From Candidatus Anammoxibacter sp. (GTDB taxonomy: Bacteria > Planctomycetota > Brocadiia > Brocadiales > Anammoxibacteraceae): a stretch of DNA of 64,000 nucleotides. How positions within the stretch are numbered: the first letter of the stretch is position 1; every line of letters starts with the position of its first letter. The DNA lies in NCBI GenBank assembly GCA_021777105.1, contig JAIQZQ010000125.1, forward strand, positions 1 through 64,000, given 5' to 3'. Under the pieces are notes generated by a model. The model ran no database searches, was not told the DNA's origin, and saw only the letters and a list, made by a program, of their open reading frames with translations. Positions 33,972 through 42,906 of this stretch are shown here, piece after piece. Position numbers and translations under genes: made by a program.

Positions 33972-35015
33972 ATGGAATCCCGCAATAATTCTTTGGAAAG
34001 ATACTCTCGGCAAATACTCTTTAGCCCTATTGGCGAAACAGGCCAGCGTAAATTGGTGAACAAACGCGCGGTTGTCGCCGGTTGCGGCGCCCTGGGCAGC
34101 GTCATTGCCGGTTTGCTGGCCCGCGCCGGAGTTGGTTATTTAAAGATTGTTGACAGGGATATTGTTGAAGAAAGCAACCTTCAGCGGCAAATGCTTTTTG
34201 ACGAAGATGATGTGCGCCGTGATCTGCCAAAAGCCGTTGCCGCGCAAAAAAAGCTGCAAAAAATAAATTCAGATATAGAAATTGATGCCGTAGTTTCCGA
34301 TATCGACTATTCTAATGTTGAAAATTTCACAAACGGGGCGGATGTTGTTGTTGACGGGCTCGATAATTTTGAGACGCGTTTTCTGCTTAACGACTGTTGC
34401 GTAAAAAACAATATACCTTGGGTATATGGAGCATGCGTAGGTTCCGGCGGTTTGTCGATGAACATTGTTCCCGGTAAAACACCCTGTTTGCGGTGCGTGT
34501 TTGAGTCTGAGCCGCCTCCCGGCACATCTCCCACTTGCGAAACTAACGGCATTATCGCGCCTATAGTAAATATTATCGCTTCAATTCAGGCCGCTGAAAC
34601 GTTAAAAATACTTAGCGGCAATATTGAAGCCATTAACAGAAAATTAATAAGGATAGACGTCTGGACACATAAATATGACACTATAAATATTGCAAACGCC
34701 GGAGCAGGCTCAAATTGCCCGGTTTGCATTCAACGAATATTTGAGCGGTTAAACGCAAAAACATCGTCCGTTGCCACAACACTTTGCGGTAGAAATTCCG
34801 TGCAGATTAAGATCAAATCAGGCGCAAAAGCGCGGTTTGAAGATATATCTCAAAGGCTAAAAGGCGTAGGCGAAGTCAGATACAACGATTTTATGCTCAA
34901 ATTTAAAGCAAACGGCAACGAAATAACCATGTTTGAAGACGGCCGCGCCATAGTCATGGGCACAAACGATCCGGTTGCGGCAAAAAACATTTACGCCAAA
35001 TATATAGGGATGTAA
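33972..35015 (+). CDS. ThiF/MoeB/HesA-type E1-like adenylating enzyme
   Basis: A 347-residue enzyme that adenylates the C-terminus of a ubiquitin-like sulfur carrier (ThiS, MoaD or similar). Visible parts: ERYSRQILFSPIGETGQ, the Rossmann motif VVAGCGALGSVIAG, the ATP-binding ESNLQRQMLF, GLDNFETRFLLND, catalytic Cys in SPTCETNG, and two zinc-binding Cys pairs (PCLRC, NCPVC). A C-terminal extension of about 75 residues is present that resembles a small ubiquitin-like or carrier module, not a rhodanese. The substrate carrier is not in the window. The gene precedes the ABC exporter pair by 54 bp, but a functional link is not evident. Confidence 0.88.
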   Translation: MESRNNSLERYSRQILFSPIGETGQRKLVNKRAVVAGCGALGSVIAGLLARAGVGYLKIVDRDIVEESNLQRQMLFDEDDVRRDLPKAVAAQKKLQKINSDIEIDAVVSDIDYSNVENFTNGADVVVDGLDNFETRFLLNDCCVKNNIPWVYGACVGSGGLSMNIVPGKTPCLRCVFESEPPPGTSPTCETNGIIAPIVNIIASIQAAETLKILSGNIEAINRKLIRIDVWTHKYDTINIANAGAGSNCPVCIQRIFERLNAKTSSVATTLCGRNSVQIKIKSGAKARFEDISQRLKGVGEVRYNDFMLKFKANGNEITMFEDGRAIVMGTNDPVAAKNIYAKYIGM

Positions 35016-35069
35016 AGTTGCCGGCAATCTATGGCAATTTGAATTTGGCCTTTTTCAAGGAGCTGCACA

Positions 35070-36842
35070 ATCAATACCTTTAAGAAATTATCAAAATATA
35101 TCAAAAAATATAAACGCGCGCTTATAATCGGCATAACCGCCCTGGTTATAACAGACGTCCTTGGTTTGGCTACACCATGGTTAATAAAAGGCGCGATTGA
35201 TTCTTTAAAAGAGTCAACCACCGCAAACATCCTGGCTAAATACGCAGGCTTGATTGTGGGCGTTGTGGTTGTGCAGGCTGTTTTCAGGTATTACTGGCGA
35301 CGGAATCTTTTCGGCCTTTCAAGAAAAGTCGAATACGATTTGCGAAACGACTATTTTAAACATATTCAGAAACTTTCCCCCTCGTTTTTTCTGAAAACCA
35401 AGACGGGCGATCTCATGTCAAGGGCGACCAACGACATGACTGCCATCAGGGAGTTTCTGGGGCTTGGCTCGCTCATAATGGTTGACGCCATAGTCACCGT
35501 CTCTGCCAGCTTGTCAATGATGGTGGTTTTAAACGCAAGGTTGGCGTTAATAACCCTGATTCCAATGGTTATTGTTTCGCTGCTGGTTTTAAGGTTCGGC
35601 AAACTTATCCGTAAACGCTACATCGCCGTGCAAGCGCAATTGGCAAAAATCAGCGCAATGGTGCAGGAGAGCATTTCAGGCATAAGAGTTGTGCAGGCTT
35701 ATGCCCAGGAGGGGGGCGAACGCAAAAGGTTTGATAAATTAAACAAGGAATATATAGACAAAAACCTTGATCTGGTTAAGGTATCCGGCGTTCTTTTTCC
35801 ATTGCTGACATTTATGTCCGGCATTAGCGCCGCGGTTGCGCTCTGGATAGGGGGGCGCGATGTCATCGGCAACCGCATGACTCTGGGCTCGTTTGTGGCC
35901 TTTAACGGCTACCTGGCAATGTTGACCTGGCCGATGATGGCTGTGGGTTTTATGACCAATCTTATGCAAAAAGGCGCGGCGTCAATGACGAGGATCGAAG
36001 AGATAATGAACGCCGAACCTGAAATATACGACAAACCCGGCTCAGATGCCCGCAACATGAAGCCGGCAAACTGGGATATTGAGTTTAAAGGCGTAGGCTT
36101 CACATACCCTGACGCCCCGGCAAAATCTATTGATAAAATAGACATTAAAATAAACGAAGGCAGCGTTGTAGGCATAGTCGGCGAGGTTGGCTCCGGCAAA
36201 AGCACTTTGGGGCGCTTGATTTCCAGAAACTACGACGTGACCGAAGGGCAAATCACAATAGGGGACATAGATATAAAAGATGTGCCTTTAAAAGTCTTAA
36301 GGGACGGCGTCCATTATGTTGAGCAAGACCCCTTCCTGTTTTCAGAAACAATTCACGCGAACATAGCTTTTGGCGAAAACAATGGCTGTTCACAACCATC
36401 AGGCGAAGGCTTGCTAAAAGAGAAGACGCGCGCTTCCGCAATAATGGCCGGGCTGGAAAAGGATTTAAACTCATTTCCCGACAACATAGATTCCCGAATC
36501 GGCGAACGCGGCGTCATGCTTTCCGGCGGGCAGAAACAGCGTGTGGCCCTTGCCCGCGCGTTGTTGCGAAATTCAAAGATATTAATTCTCGACGACTCGT
36601 TCTCAAGCCTTGACACAAAGACGGAAGACGAAATATTTAAAAAGATTAAAAATCACATTAAAGACGCAACAACCATATTCATCTCCCACCGCATCTCAAC
36701 CGTTAAGGACGCGGACATAATACTGGTGTTTAACAACGGCGAGATAGTTGAACGCGGCTCGCATCAGGAGTTGATTGACTTGAACGGCCTATATAACAAA
36801 ATTTACAGAAACCAGATCCTTGAAATGGCGGTTGCCGGTTAA
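35070..36842 (+). CDS. ABC exporter half-transporter, degenerate-site subunit, probable AUC start
   Basis: Transmembrane domain with six helices plus ATPase, about 590 residues, pairing with the next gene. Walker A is GEVGSGKST, the signature LSGGQKQRVALARALL, Walker B ILILDDSFSSLDT. The residue after Walker B is Asp, not the catalytic Glu, as in the degenerate-site subunit of heterodimeric exporters such as TM287. The first helix (KYKRALIIGITALVITDVLG) and the amphipathic lead are encoded upstream of the first standard start (TTG 35166). In that frame no ATG, GTG or TTG exists back to a stop near 35042. An ideal AAGGAG (35057-35062) is seven bases before ATC 35070, so an AUC start is likely, unless the sequence has an error. 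Confidence 0.85.
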   Translation: MNTFKKLSKYIKKYKRALIIGITALVITDVLGLATPWLIKGAIDSLKESTTANILAKYAGLIVGVVVVQAVFRYYWRRNLFGLSRKVEYDLRNDYFKHIQKLSPSFFLKTKTGDLMSRATNDMTAIREFLGLGSLIMVDAIVTVSASLSMMVVLNARLALITLIPMVIVSLLVLRFGKLIRKRYIAVQAQLAKISAMVQESISGIRVVQAYAQEGGERKRFDKLNKEYIDKNLDLVKVSGVLFPLLTFMSGISAAVALWIGGRDVIGNRMTLGSFVAFNGYLAMLTWPMMAVGFMTNLMQKGAASMTRIEEIMNAEPEIYDKPGSDARNMKPANWDIEFKGVGFTYPDAPAKSIDKIDIKINEGSVVGIVGEVGSGKSTLGRLISRNYDVTEGQITIGDIDIKDVPLKVLRDGVHYVEQDPFLFSETIHANIAFGENNGCSQPSGEGLLKEKTRASAIMAGLEKDLNSFPDNIDSRIGERGVMLSGGQKQRVALARALLRNSKILILDDSFSSLDTKTEDEIFKKIKNHIKDATTIFISHRISTVKDADIILVFNNGEIVERGSHQELIDLNGLYNKIYRNQILEMAVAG

Positions 36843-36974
36843 TGGAACATTGTAGAGTTCTGGTTGCCAAACTGGGGCTTGGGATCAAGATGGCAATAAT
36901 CACAAAATTTTTTGCTTTTCTTCGTGGCTTTGTGCCTTAGTGGCATAAACCGCTTTTGATTTTAGGATAATAAT

Positions 36975-38828
36975 ATGAGAACAGGCGCAAACAGTTTTCT
37001 TGAAGACGAGATCGTAGGCAAAGCATACGATTCAAAACTCGTCAAACGGTTGCTCAAATACCTCCGCCCATACAAGATGAAGGTAGCCATATCAATCACT
37101 TTGTTGATGGCAATATCTTTCCTTCAACTGGTAGGGCCGTATTTGACCAAGATCGCCATTGACAACCACATAATGACGGGCGATTTCACAGGCATTGACC
37201 GCATAGGCGCCTTGTACCTCTTTGTGTTGCTAACTATATTTGGATTGCAATATTTGCAGGTTTACATTATGCGGCTGACAGGGCAACGGGTAATGTACGA
37301 TCTGCGCCGCCAGCTATTTGCTCACATACAAAAGATGTCCCTCTCGTTTTTTGACCGCAACCCCGTGGGCAGACTAATGACGCGCGTTGTAAACGACGTC
37401 TCCGTGCTTAACGAGCTATTTACATCAGGCCTTGTAGTTGTGTTTGGCGACTTTTTTATGCTCGCCGGCATAGCCATAGCCCTGTTTTTCCTAAACTGGA
37501 AATTGGCCTTGATTGCTTTTAGCATCTTGCCTGTCCTGGTATATACCGCCATGATTTACAGGGCAAAAGCGCGCAACGCCTATCGCGAGATCAGGGTTAA
37601 CGTCGCCCGGTTAAACTCCCATCTGCACGAGAATATCTCAGGCATGAACACGGTACAATCATTCGGCAGGGAAGATGAAAATTTTGAAAAGTTCGATATC
37701 GCAAACATGGAGAACCGCAACAGCCAGATACGCTCAATATTCTATAACTCCCTATTTTTTCCGACAATCGAAGTGTTTACAGCAGTCTCCATAGGCCTTA
37801 TTATCTGGTATGGCGGCAGTCAGGTAGTGCAAAACGCTATACTCCCAGGCGTGTTGGTTGCGTTTATACAATACCTTCAACGTTTTTTCAAACCCATTCG
37901 CGACCTTACTGAGAAATACAACATAATGCAGTCTGCAATGGCATCGTCCGAAAGGATATTTAAACTTATCGACACGCCCGAAGACCTGCCAAACCCAGCC
38001 TCTCCTGTACCGTTTGCAAAAATCAGGGGCGAAATCAGGTTTGAAAGTGTATGGTTCTCATATTCCAAATCAGGCAACGGGCAAACAGCAACGGAAAACG
38101 CGCCTGATTGCAACGCTGAAAAACAGAGGGGCAACGGGGAGTATGTGTTAAAAGATTTGTCGTTCCAGCTAAACCCCGGCGAAAGCGTAGCCATTGTCGG
38201 CGCAACAGGCTCCGGCAAGACGTCTATCATAAACCTGCTCGGCAGGTTTTACGACATTCAAAAAGGCTCCATACTAATTGACGGCAACGATATTAGAGAA
38301 GTTGACAAATACCAACTACGCAAACACATCGGCATTGTCCTGCAGGACGTGTTCCTCTTTTCAGGCGATATTGAATACAACATAACAATGGGCAACGAGG
38401 ACATCAACTTCGCAAAGATAAACGAAGCCGCCCGCCATGTAAACGCCAACAAATTTATCGAAAAACTGCCCGGCAACTACCATCACGAGATTCAAGAGCG
38501 CGGCAACAACCTCTCCCAGGGCCAAAAACAACTCCTCGCATTTGCCAGAGCCCTGGCATACGATCCGGAAATACTTGTCCTTGACGAAGCCACCTCAAGC
38601 GTTGACACCGAGACCGAACTGTTAATACAAGACGCCCTTAAAACACTAATCAAAGGCCGCACCTCAATAATAGTAGCCCACCGCCTCTCAACCATAAAAG
38701 AAGTAGACAAAATCATAGTCCTCAAAAACGGCGAAATCGCCGAAACCGGCACAAACGAAGAACTCCTCGCCCAAGGCGGCATATACTACAACCTCTACCA
38801 ACTCCAATATCAAACTGCGGAAAATTAA
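36975..38828 (+). CDS. ABC exporter half-transporter, catalytic-site subunit
   Basis: A 617-residue ABC exporter with an N-terminal six-helix domain (LLKYLRPYKMKVAISITLLM) and a C-terminal ATPase: Walker A GATGSGKTS, signature NLSQGQKQLLAFARAL, Walker B ILVLDEATSSVDTET with the normal catalytic Glu, and switch His in IIVAHRLST. About 20 extra residues sit before the ATPase core (after FSYSKSGNGQ). Together with 35070-36842 it forms a heterodimeric multidrug- or lipid-type exporter with one degenerate and one consensus ATP site. The gap of 132 bp between the genes contains a copy of a dispersed repeat. Confidence 0.93.
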   Translation: MRTGANSFLEDEIVGKAYDSKLVKRLLKYLRPYKMKVAISITLLMAISFLQLVGPYLTKIAIDNHIMTGDFTGIDRIGALYLFVLLTIFGLQYLQVYIMRLTGQRVMYDLRRQLFAHIQKMSLSFFDRNPVGRLMTRVVNDVSVLNELFTSGLVVVFGDFFMLAGIAIALFFLNWKLALIAFSILPVLVYTAMIYRAKARNAYREIRVNVARLNSHLHENISGMNTVQSFGREDENFEKFDIANMENRNSQIRSIFYNSLFFPTIEVFTAVSIGLIIWYGGSQVVQNAILPGVLVAFIQYLQRFFKPIRDLTEKYNIMQSAMASSERIFKLIDTPEDLPNPASPVPFAKIRGEIRFESVWFSYSKSGNGQTATENAPDCNAEKQRGNGEYVLKDLSFQLNPGESVAIVGATGSGKTSIINLLGRFYDIQKGSILIDGNDIREVDKYQLRKHIGIVLQDVFLFSGDIEYNITMGNEDINFAKINEAARHVNANKFIEKLPGNYHHEIQERGNNLSQGQKQLLAFARALAYDPEILVLDEATSSVDTETELLIQDALKTLIKGRTSIIVAHRLSTIKEVDKIIVLKNGEIAETGTNEELLAQGGIYYNLYQLQYQTAEN

Positions 38829-38895
38829 TGTCTTTGCAAATCACCCGCTACAAGATTAAGCCCCCAATCATTGTCCACAACATTGTGGCCGGAGT

Positions 38896-38953
38896 AAGCA
38901 ACAACGGACGACCTCCCCTTTAAAAAGAGGGGAACGAGGGGTGTGTAAATTTC
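38896..38953 (+). repeat. Direct repeat C, left copy (flanks ATPase cassette)
   Basis: About 58 bp (cctcccctttaaaaagaggg, gaacgaggggtgtgtaaa) that recur at 40331-40393. The inner part is a palindrome (cccctttaaaaagagggg). Confidence 0.8.
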
Positions 38954-38977
38954 CGTGGCAGATTATATACTATAATT

Positions 38978-40132
38978 TTAAGTCTCCACCGGCTCGTCAT
39001 CAATCACAAAATCCAGATAATTTGCGCTGTTAACGCATGTAAATGTAGCGTCTGGATAAGTTTTGTTCCAGCTTGCGTGCGACTTTCTGGTTTTTTTCCC
39101 ATATTTAAATTCAAACCCATGCAAACCACCGCCTCTCTCCTCAACATAATCAAGCTCTGCGCCGGTATGCGTCCGCCAAAAGTATTCATTTGCCTTTTGT
39201 TGTTTGTACGATAACAGTTTTTTCCGTTCCGCAATAAGAAAGTTTTCCCATAGTTTTCCATTATCATCGCGATATTTTAATGGATTTAGATTCCCTATAA
39301 TGCAATTGCGCGTCCCAAGATCGTAAAAATATATCTTATCCATTTTTGTCACTTCTTTTCTTAAATTCCGGCTGTAACCCGGTAGCCTGAAAAGCACAAA
39401 CGCCTTTTCAAGCAAATTAATATATGATTCAACCGTGTCCTTTGCCATGCCCAGCGCCCTGCCAAGCTCGGCAACCGACACCTGAGAGCCTATCTGAAAA
39501 GCTATAAGCCTTAACAGGTCATGGACTTTTCCCGAATGCTTTATGTTTTTCAGTTGCAGCGCGTCTTTATACAAATATGATGATGTCAGTTCGTAAAGAT
39601 ATTCCTCTTTTTCACGGCTGTTTTGTATGGAAAATAGTTCCGGGTACATCCCATATATCAGGAACTCATCCAAACGTTCATTTAACTCAAAACGGTTGTA
39701 TTGCTCAGACAGCTCATAAAGCGATATCGGATAAAGAAATTGTGTGGACGTCCTGCCTGTTAAAGGCTCATTTATCTTGTTCGCCAAATCAAAAGAAGAA
39801 GATCCCGTCACAATAATCTTTAAACCGGGAATGCCGTCACGCAGAATTTTTAGATTAATCCCAATATCCGGAACTCTTTGAGCTTCATCAATAAACAACA
39901 AATCATAGCCGGAGACAAGCAGCTCCAACGTTTTAAGGTCTCTGCCGGACAATACATCTATATATTTATGTTCATCCGCGTTTATTTCCAACTTCTTCAA
40001 TTCAATGGTTTTCAATATCTCCCTTACTAAAGTTGTTTTACCTACCTGGCGCGGGCCATATAAAATGACAACTTTATTAGAGTTTAACAGCTTGTCCCTG
40101 ATCTTATCAGTTATCTTTCGTGCAATACGCAT
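38978..40132 (-). CDS. AAA-type ATPase, DUF4143 family
   Basis: A 384-residue P-loop ATPase of the mobile DUF4143 family. Walker A is GPRQVGKTT (about residues 26-34), Walker B is LLFIDEAQR (about 77-85), the sensor is IVTGSSSFDL, and the C-terminal part has YFWRTHTGAELDYVEERGG and GFEFKYGKKT. It is distinct in sequence from the two relatives at 4724 and 5985. Together with its upstream palindrome (40169-40220) it lies between two direct repeats (38896-38953 and 40331-40393), which marks it as a cassette. The cellular role is unknown. Confidence 0.87.
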   Translation of the reverse strand: MRIARKITDKIRDKLLNSNKVVILYGPRQVGKTTLVREILKTIELKKLEINADEHKYIDVLSGRDLKTLELLVSGYDLLFIDEAQRVPDIGINLKILRDGIPGLKIIVTGSSSFDLANKINEPLTGRTSTQFLYPISLYELSEQYNRFELNERLDEFLIYGMYPELFSIQNSREKEEYLYELTSSYLYKDALQLKNIKHSGKVHDLLRLIAFQIGSQVSVAELGRALGMAKDTVESYINLLEKAFVLFRLPGYSRNLRKEVTKMDKIYFYDLGTRNCIIGNLNPLKYRDDNGKLWENFLIAERKKLLSYKQQKANEYFWRTHTGAELDYVEERGGGLHGFEFKYGKKTRKSHASWNKTYPDATFTCVNSANYLDFVIDDEPVET

Positions 40133-40168
40133 TTTTACAGTATACCATCACGTATCGAACAAAACAAG

Positions 40169-40255
40169 CCCAAATAGCGTTATTTCAGCCAATTGATTGG
40201 CTGAAATAACGCTATTTGGGTCAATTGGTTGGCTCTGTTAGCGTTATTTCAGCTT
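40169..40255. repeat. Perfect 52-bp palindrome plus partial third unit upstream of an ATPase gene
   Basis: Left arm 40169-40193 and right arm 40196-40220 are perfectly complementary over 25 bp with a 2-nt centre (core cagccaattgattggctg). A further half unit follows (tcaattggttggct, agcgttatttcagct, to 40255). It lies 37 bp upstream of the minus-strand ATPase start. The AGCC...GGCT core resembles the repeat units at 7386-7474. It could be an operator, a partition-like site or a target of the ATPase. Confidence 0.85.
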
Positions 40256-40330
40256 GTGGCATGTAAAGAGCAAAAGCGCTAAGAAAAGTTAACAATTCAT
40301 CTTTGGAAACTCCCACAACTTTGAATTCCG

Positions 40331-40393
40331 AAGCAAACAACAACGAACAACCTCCCCTCTAAAAAGAGGGGAACGAGGGGTGTGTAAAATTTC
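40331..40393 (+). repeat. Direct repeat C, right copy
   Basis: Second copy of the repeat at 38896-38953 in the same orientation, with a few small differences. Confidence 0.8.
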
Positions 40394-40499
40394 TTTTGAA
40401 AAATGATGTTAATATATGGTAAAAATTGTAATCATTAAAAGAATAGCTACGCATGCTGAACAATCAAAATATAGATTATAAGAAAGAAGGAATAGCTCC

Positions 40500-40855
40500 A
40501 TGTTTAAAATACTAAAAACACAACAAGACTATAATAACGCTTTAATAGATTTAGAATTTTTTATGGATCGAGATCCAAAGCCGGGTTCGCCTGACGCTGA
40601 TAAGCTTGAATTGCTATTGTTGCTTATTAAGGATTATGAAGATAAAACTTTTCCAATGGATGCCCCTGATCCCATAGAAGCTATTTTGTTTAGAATGGAT
40701 CAGGAAAATTTGCAGGCTGAAGATTTAATACCTTATATTGGCAGCCGTGCTAAAGTCTCAGAGGTTTTGTCAGGGAAGTGTCAACTTCACCTGCAATGAT
40801 TAAGGCGCTGCATGAAGGCTTAGGGATACCTATAAAATCGTTATCAATTAATTGA
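40500..40855 (+). pseudogene. HigA-like antitoxin, frameshifted near the end
   Basis: The first 95 codons encode a HigA/HTH-type antitoxin (DPIEAILFRMDQENLQAEDL then IPYIGSRAKVSEVLSGK). The frame then ends early (QLHLQ, stop). One base more in the run ctt/cacc would restore AMIKALHEGLGIPIKSLSIN, the normal family ending, to 40855. HigA proteins bind their operator and neutralise a HigB RNase. No HigB toxin gene is next to it, so it is an orphan remnant. Confidence 0.75.
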
Positions 40856-40944
40856 ACATTATAAAGAGTAAAAAACATTAGATTTCCATTTTGTGCTTAG
40901 AGGGGGGGGGATGGGAGATTCGAATAAAGTATACCGCTTACATT

Positions 40945-41172
40945 TTACTTGCCGCCTTTGGTTTTCACCTGTTTTTCATTAAGGATAGTTATCACATCCC
41001 CAATAATATCATAAATTGTGGTCAGGATGGCTGATTGGCCTAGTTCAGCGTCTTTTAATATATCTGTTTCCTCGCGGTCCATAATAGTTGACTCGCTTAA
41101 AAATGCCAACAGCGACCTTGCCCATGTAAGCTGGTCAACCGGGTTTTTAAGCGGTTCTTTAAGTATAAGCAT
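40945..41172 (-). CDS. Small protein of unknown function
   Basis: About 75 residues, with ILKEPLKNPVDQLTWARSLL and AILTTIYDIIGDVITILNEK, mostly helical and ending in a basic KTKGGK. I chose ATG 41172 because GGGGAG lies seven bases upstream of it; the longer frame from 41187 includes that site as codons. No family recognised. It stands between an orphan antitoxin remnant and a divergent antitoxin-like pair. Confidence 0.5.
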   Translation of the reverse strand: MLILKEPLKNPVDQLTWARSLLAFLSESTIMDREETDILKDAELGQSAILTTIYDIIGDVITILNEKQVKTKGGK

Positions 41173-41394
41173 TTTATATCTCCCCATTTATATTTTTAAC
41201 TGATCGCTTATAGTCGATTTAACCTGCATCATATCAGAACGTTAATATGAAAAACACCTAACTGTAGCAAGGCGCTATGGAAAATAGTATTCTTATAAAA
41301 TTAGGCGCAAAATTAAAGTTGTGCAACTTGTGCCAATATTGCTATTATTGTACAATAAACAGCATTATTGTACATCAATGGAGGCAAAAAATTA

Positions 41395-41903
41395 TGAATA
41401 ACAGTAGTGAAAAAAAACTTGCATTTGAAGACATTAACCTTGAGAGAATCTCTATTAGTGATGCGAGAAAAGACCTTAGTAAGCTGGTTCACACATTGGC
41501 ATCAGAACCAAACAGGATTTTTGAACTGGATCGTAGGGACGCCCCTTCGGCTCTTTTGCTTTCTTTTGCGGAATATAGTCCTGTAATTAGCGCTTTCCAA
41601 TCAGGAAATCTGAAAACCTTGCTAGCCACCTTTGTTATTAAAAAATGGCTTGGAGCAGTGGATGTGCCTTCCCACCTTTCTAAACCCCAATTAAAAGAGT
41701 TAGAGGCTATGGAACTCTCGCAACTAGTCATTTTATTTCAGGCGCGCTCTTCAACATCAATAAAATCACTCATGAAAATGGGCGATTTTGATGAAGTACT
41801 TGTCGCCCGGTTAATAAAACGAAGCAAAATAGCGAAAGCAATAGCTGAGACAGAAAAAGATAAGCTATATGATGTTTCTGAACACTTAGCAGGGGCAGAA
41901 TGA
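41395..41903 (+). CDS. Phd-like antitoxin-type protein with extended C-terminus
   Basis: A 169-residue protein (from ATG 41395; GGAGG nine bases upstream; the extension to 41277 is not supported). Residues 18-60 follow the Phd/YefM fold (ISISDARKDLSKLVHTLASE, SALLLSFAEYSPVI), the DNA-binding half of a type II antitoxin. The C-terminal 100 residues are helical and do not match a known antitoxin tail. Its stop overlaps the start of the next gene by four bases (ATGA), indicating coupled translation, as in toxin-antitoxin pairs. Confidence 0.65.
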
Positions 41904-42520
41904 CATTAAAGGATATGAACAGCGCTCTTTTTCAATATGCTTTACTCCCATTACCACACGCCACTGAAACCGCCGATTGGATAGTTATTGATCATGATAA
42001 GAAATATCAAAATGTGGATGTCTTAGATTTTCCACAGGAATTGACAAATCAGGTGTTTGATCTTTTTGAAAAAACCTACCGGAGGTATATAAAGAAAAAC
42101 ACAAAACTATTAATCTCTCACTCAGATGGTTTATTGAAATATAATCGCTGGATACTTTTTTATCGTAAAGACGACCCCGAGAAAAAGATTGTCAGTTTTT
42201 TCTTATTCAGGACTACTGATTTTGGACTAAAATCCGGTCTAACGGGAAGTGATGGAACTAAAGAAGGCAAGAAATCGGTAATATCCTTCAAAATCAAATC
42301 ATTTAATACTTTTGGTGGATTTGGAGAGATTTCCGGTAGGTTGGAGAAGCTAATTATAAATGATGTTCCCGTGGTAGAATTCGAGGTTGCTAAAAATATA
42401 CTGAAACAATTAGGAAAAACTGACGTTGTAAAAACTACCAACAATCACTACTCACGTGAAATCGGCAACCTGGGAATTGTAGAAAAGATTATGGTTGGGC
42501 TTCCTGAAGAAAAAACATAA
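41900..42520 (+). CDS. Unknown protein coupled to a Phd-like antitoxin (candidate toxin)
   Basis: A 206-residue soluble protein. Visible parts are WIVIDHDKKYQNVDVLDF, RWILFYRKDDPEKKIVSFFL, and SFNTFGGFGEISGRLEKLI, but no known toxin fold (RelE, PIN, Fic, MazF, Doc) is evident. Translation is coupled to the Phd-like gene through an ATGA overlap. Position and coupling make it a candidate toxin; function is unproven. A repeat cluster follows downstream. Confidence 0.55.
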   Translation: MTLKDMNSALFQYALLPLPHATETADWIVIDHDKKYQNVDVLDFPQELTNQVFDLFEKTYRRYIKKNTKLLISHSDGLLKYNRWILFYRKDDPEKKIVSFFLFRTTDFGLKSGLTGSDGTKEGKKSVISFKIKSFNTFGGFGEISGRLEKLIINDVPVVEFEVAKNILKQLGKTDVVKTTNNHYSREIGNLGIVEKIMVGLPEEKT

Positions 42521-42739
42521 CCAAACGCGTTGGCGCATAGTTTTCAGATCACTTTTCAGATTGTAATACTTCCAATCATATGCTTGTTGATATTATACTA
42601 CAATCAGCAGTCAAATTTTTTCTAGACAATTAGGAGCCAAAGCGCTAAACTTGCCCTCTTAATTACAGACATGGAACAAACTTAAATAATTGAGCGCAAT
42701 TTAAACCTTATCATTGTTAGCTTTTCAGAAATTATTGAT

Positions 42740-42906
42740 AATGAACACTGAGCAGCTTGTCTGCGCTAGTGATAAATGAACACTTGGCAGCTTGTCTGCC
42801 TTAGTGAAAATTATCCCCTGAGGGGATAATTATGCCCTGGGGGCGAAATGAACACTGAGCAGCTTGCCTGCTGTAGTGAGAATTATCTCCGGGGTGGGGG
42901 GTAATT
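42740..42906 (+). repeat. Dispersed repeat family A, three tandem copies
   Basis: Copies at 42740-42773, 42774-42845 and 42846-42906 (atgaacactgagcagcttgt, ctgccttagtgaaaattat, then cccctgaggggataatt-type hairpins). The whole gene-free stretch 42521-43061 holds nothing else that I can name. Confidence 0.85.

Noticed and set aside
35166..35168. TTG 35166 as the start of the first ABC exporter subunit
   Set aside because: It would cut off the first transmembrane helix, which is clearly encoded upstream in the same frame after an ideal ribosome site.
41277..41394. Longer start of the Phd-like gene at 41277
   Set aside because: The extension is Cys-rich, has no ribosome site, and GGAGG directly precedes ATG 41395.
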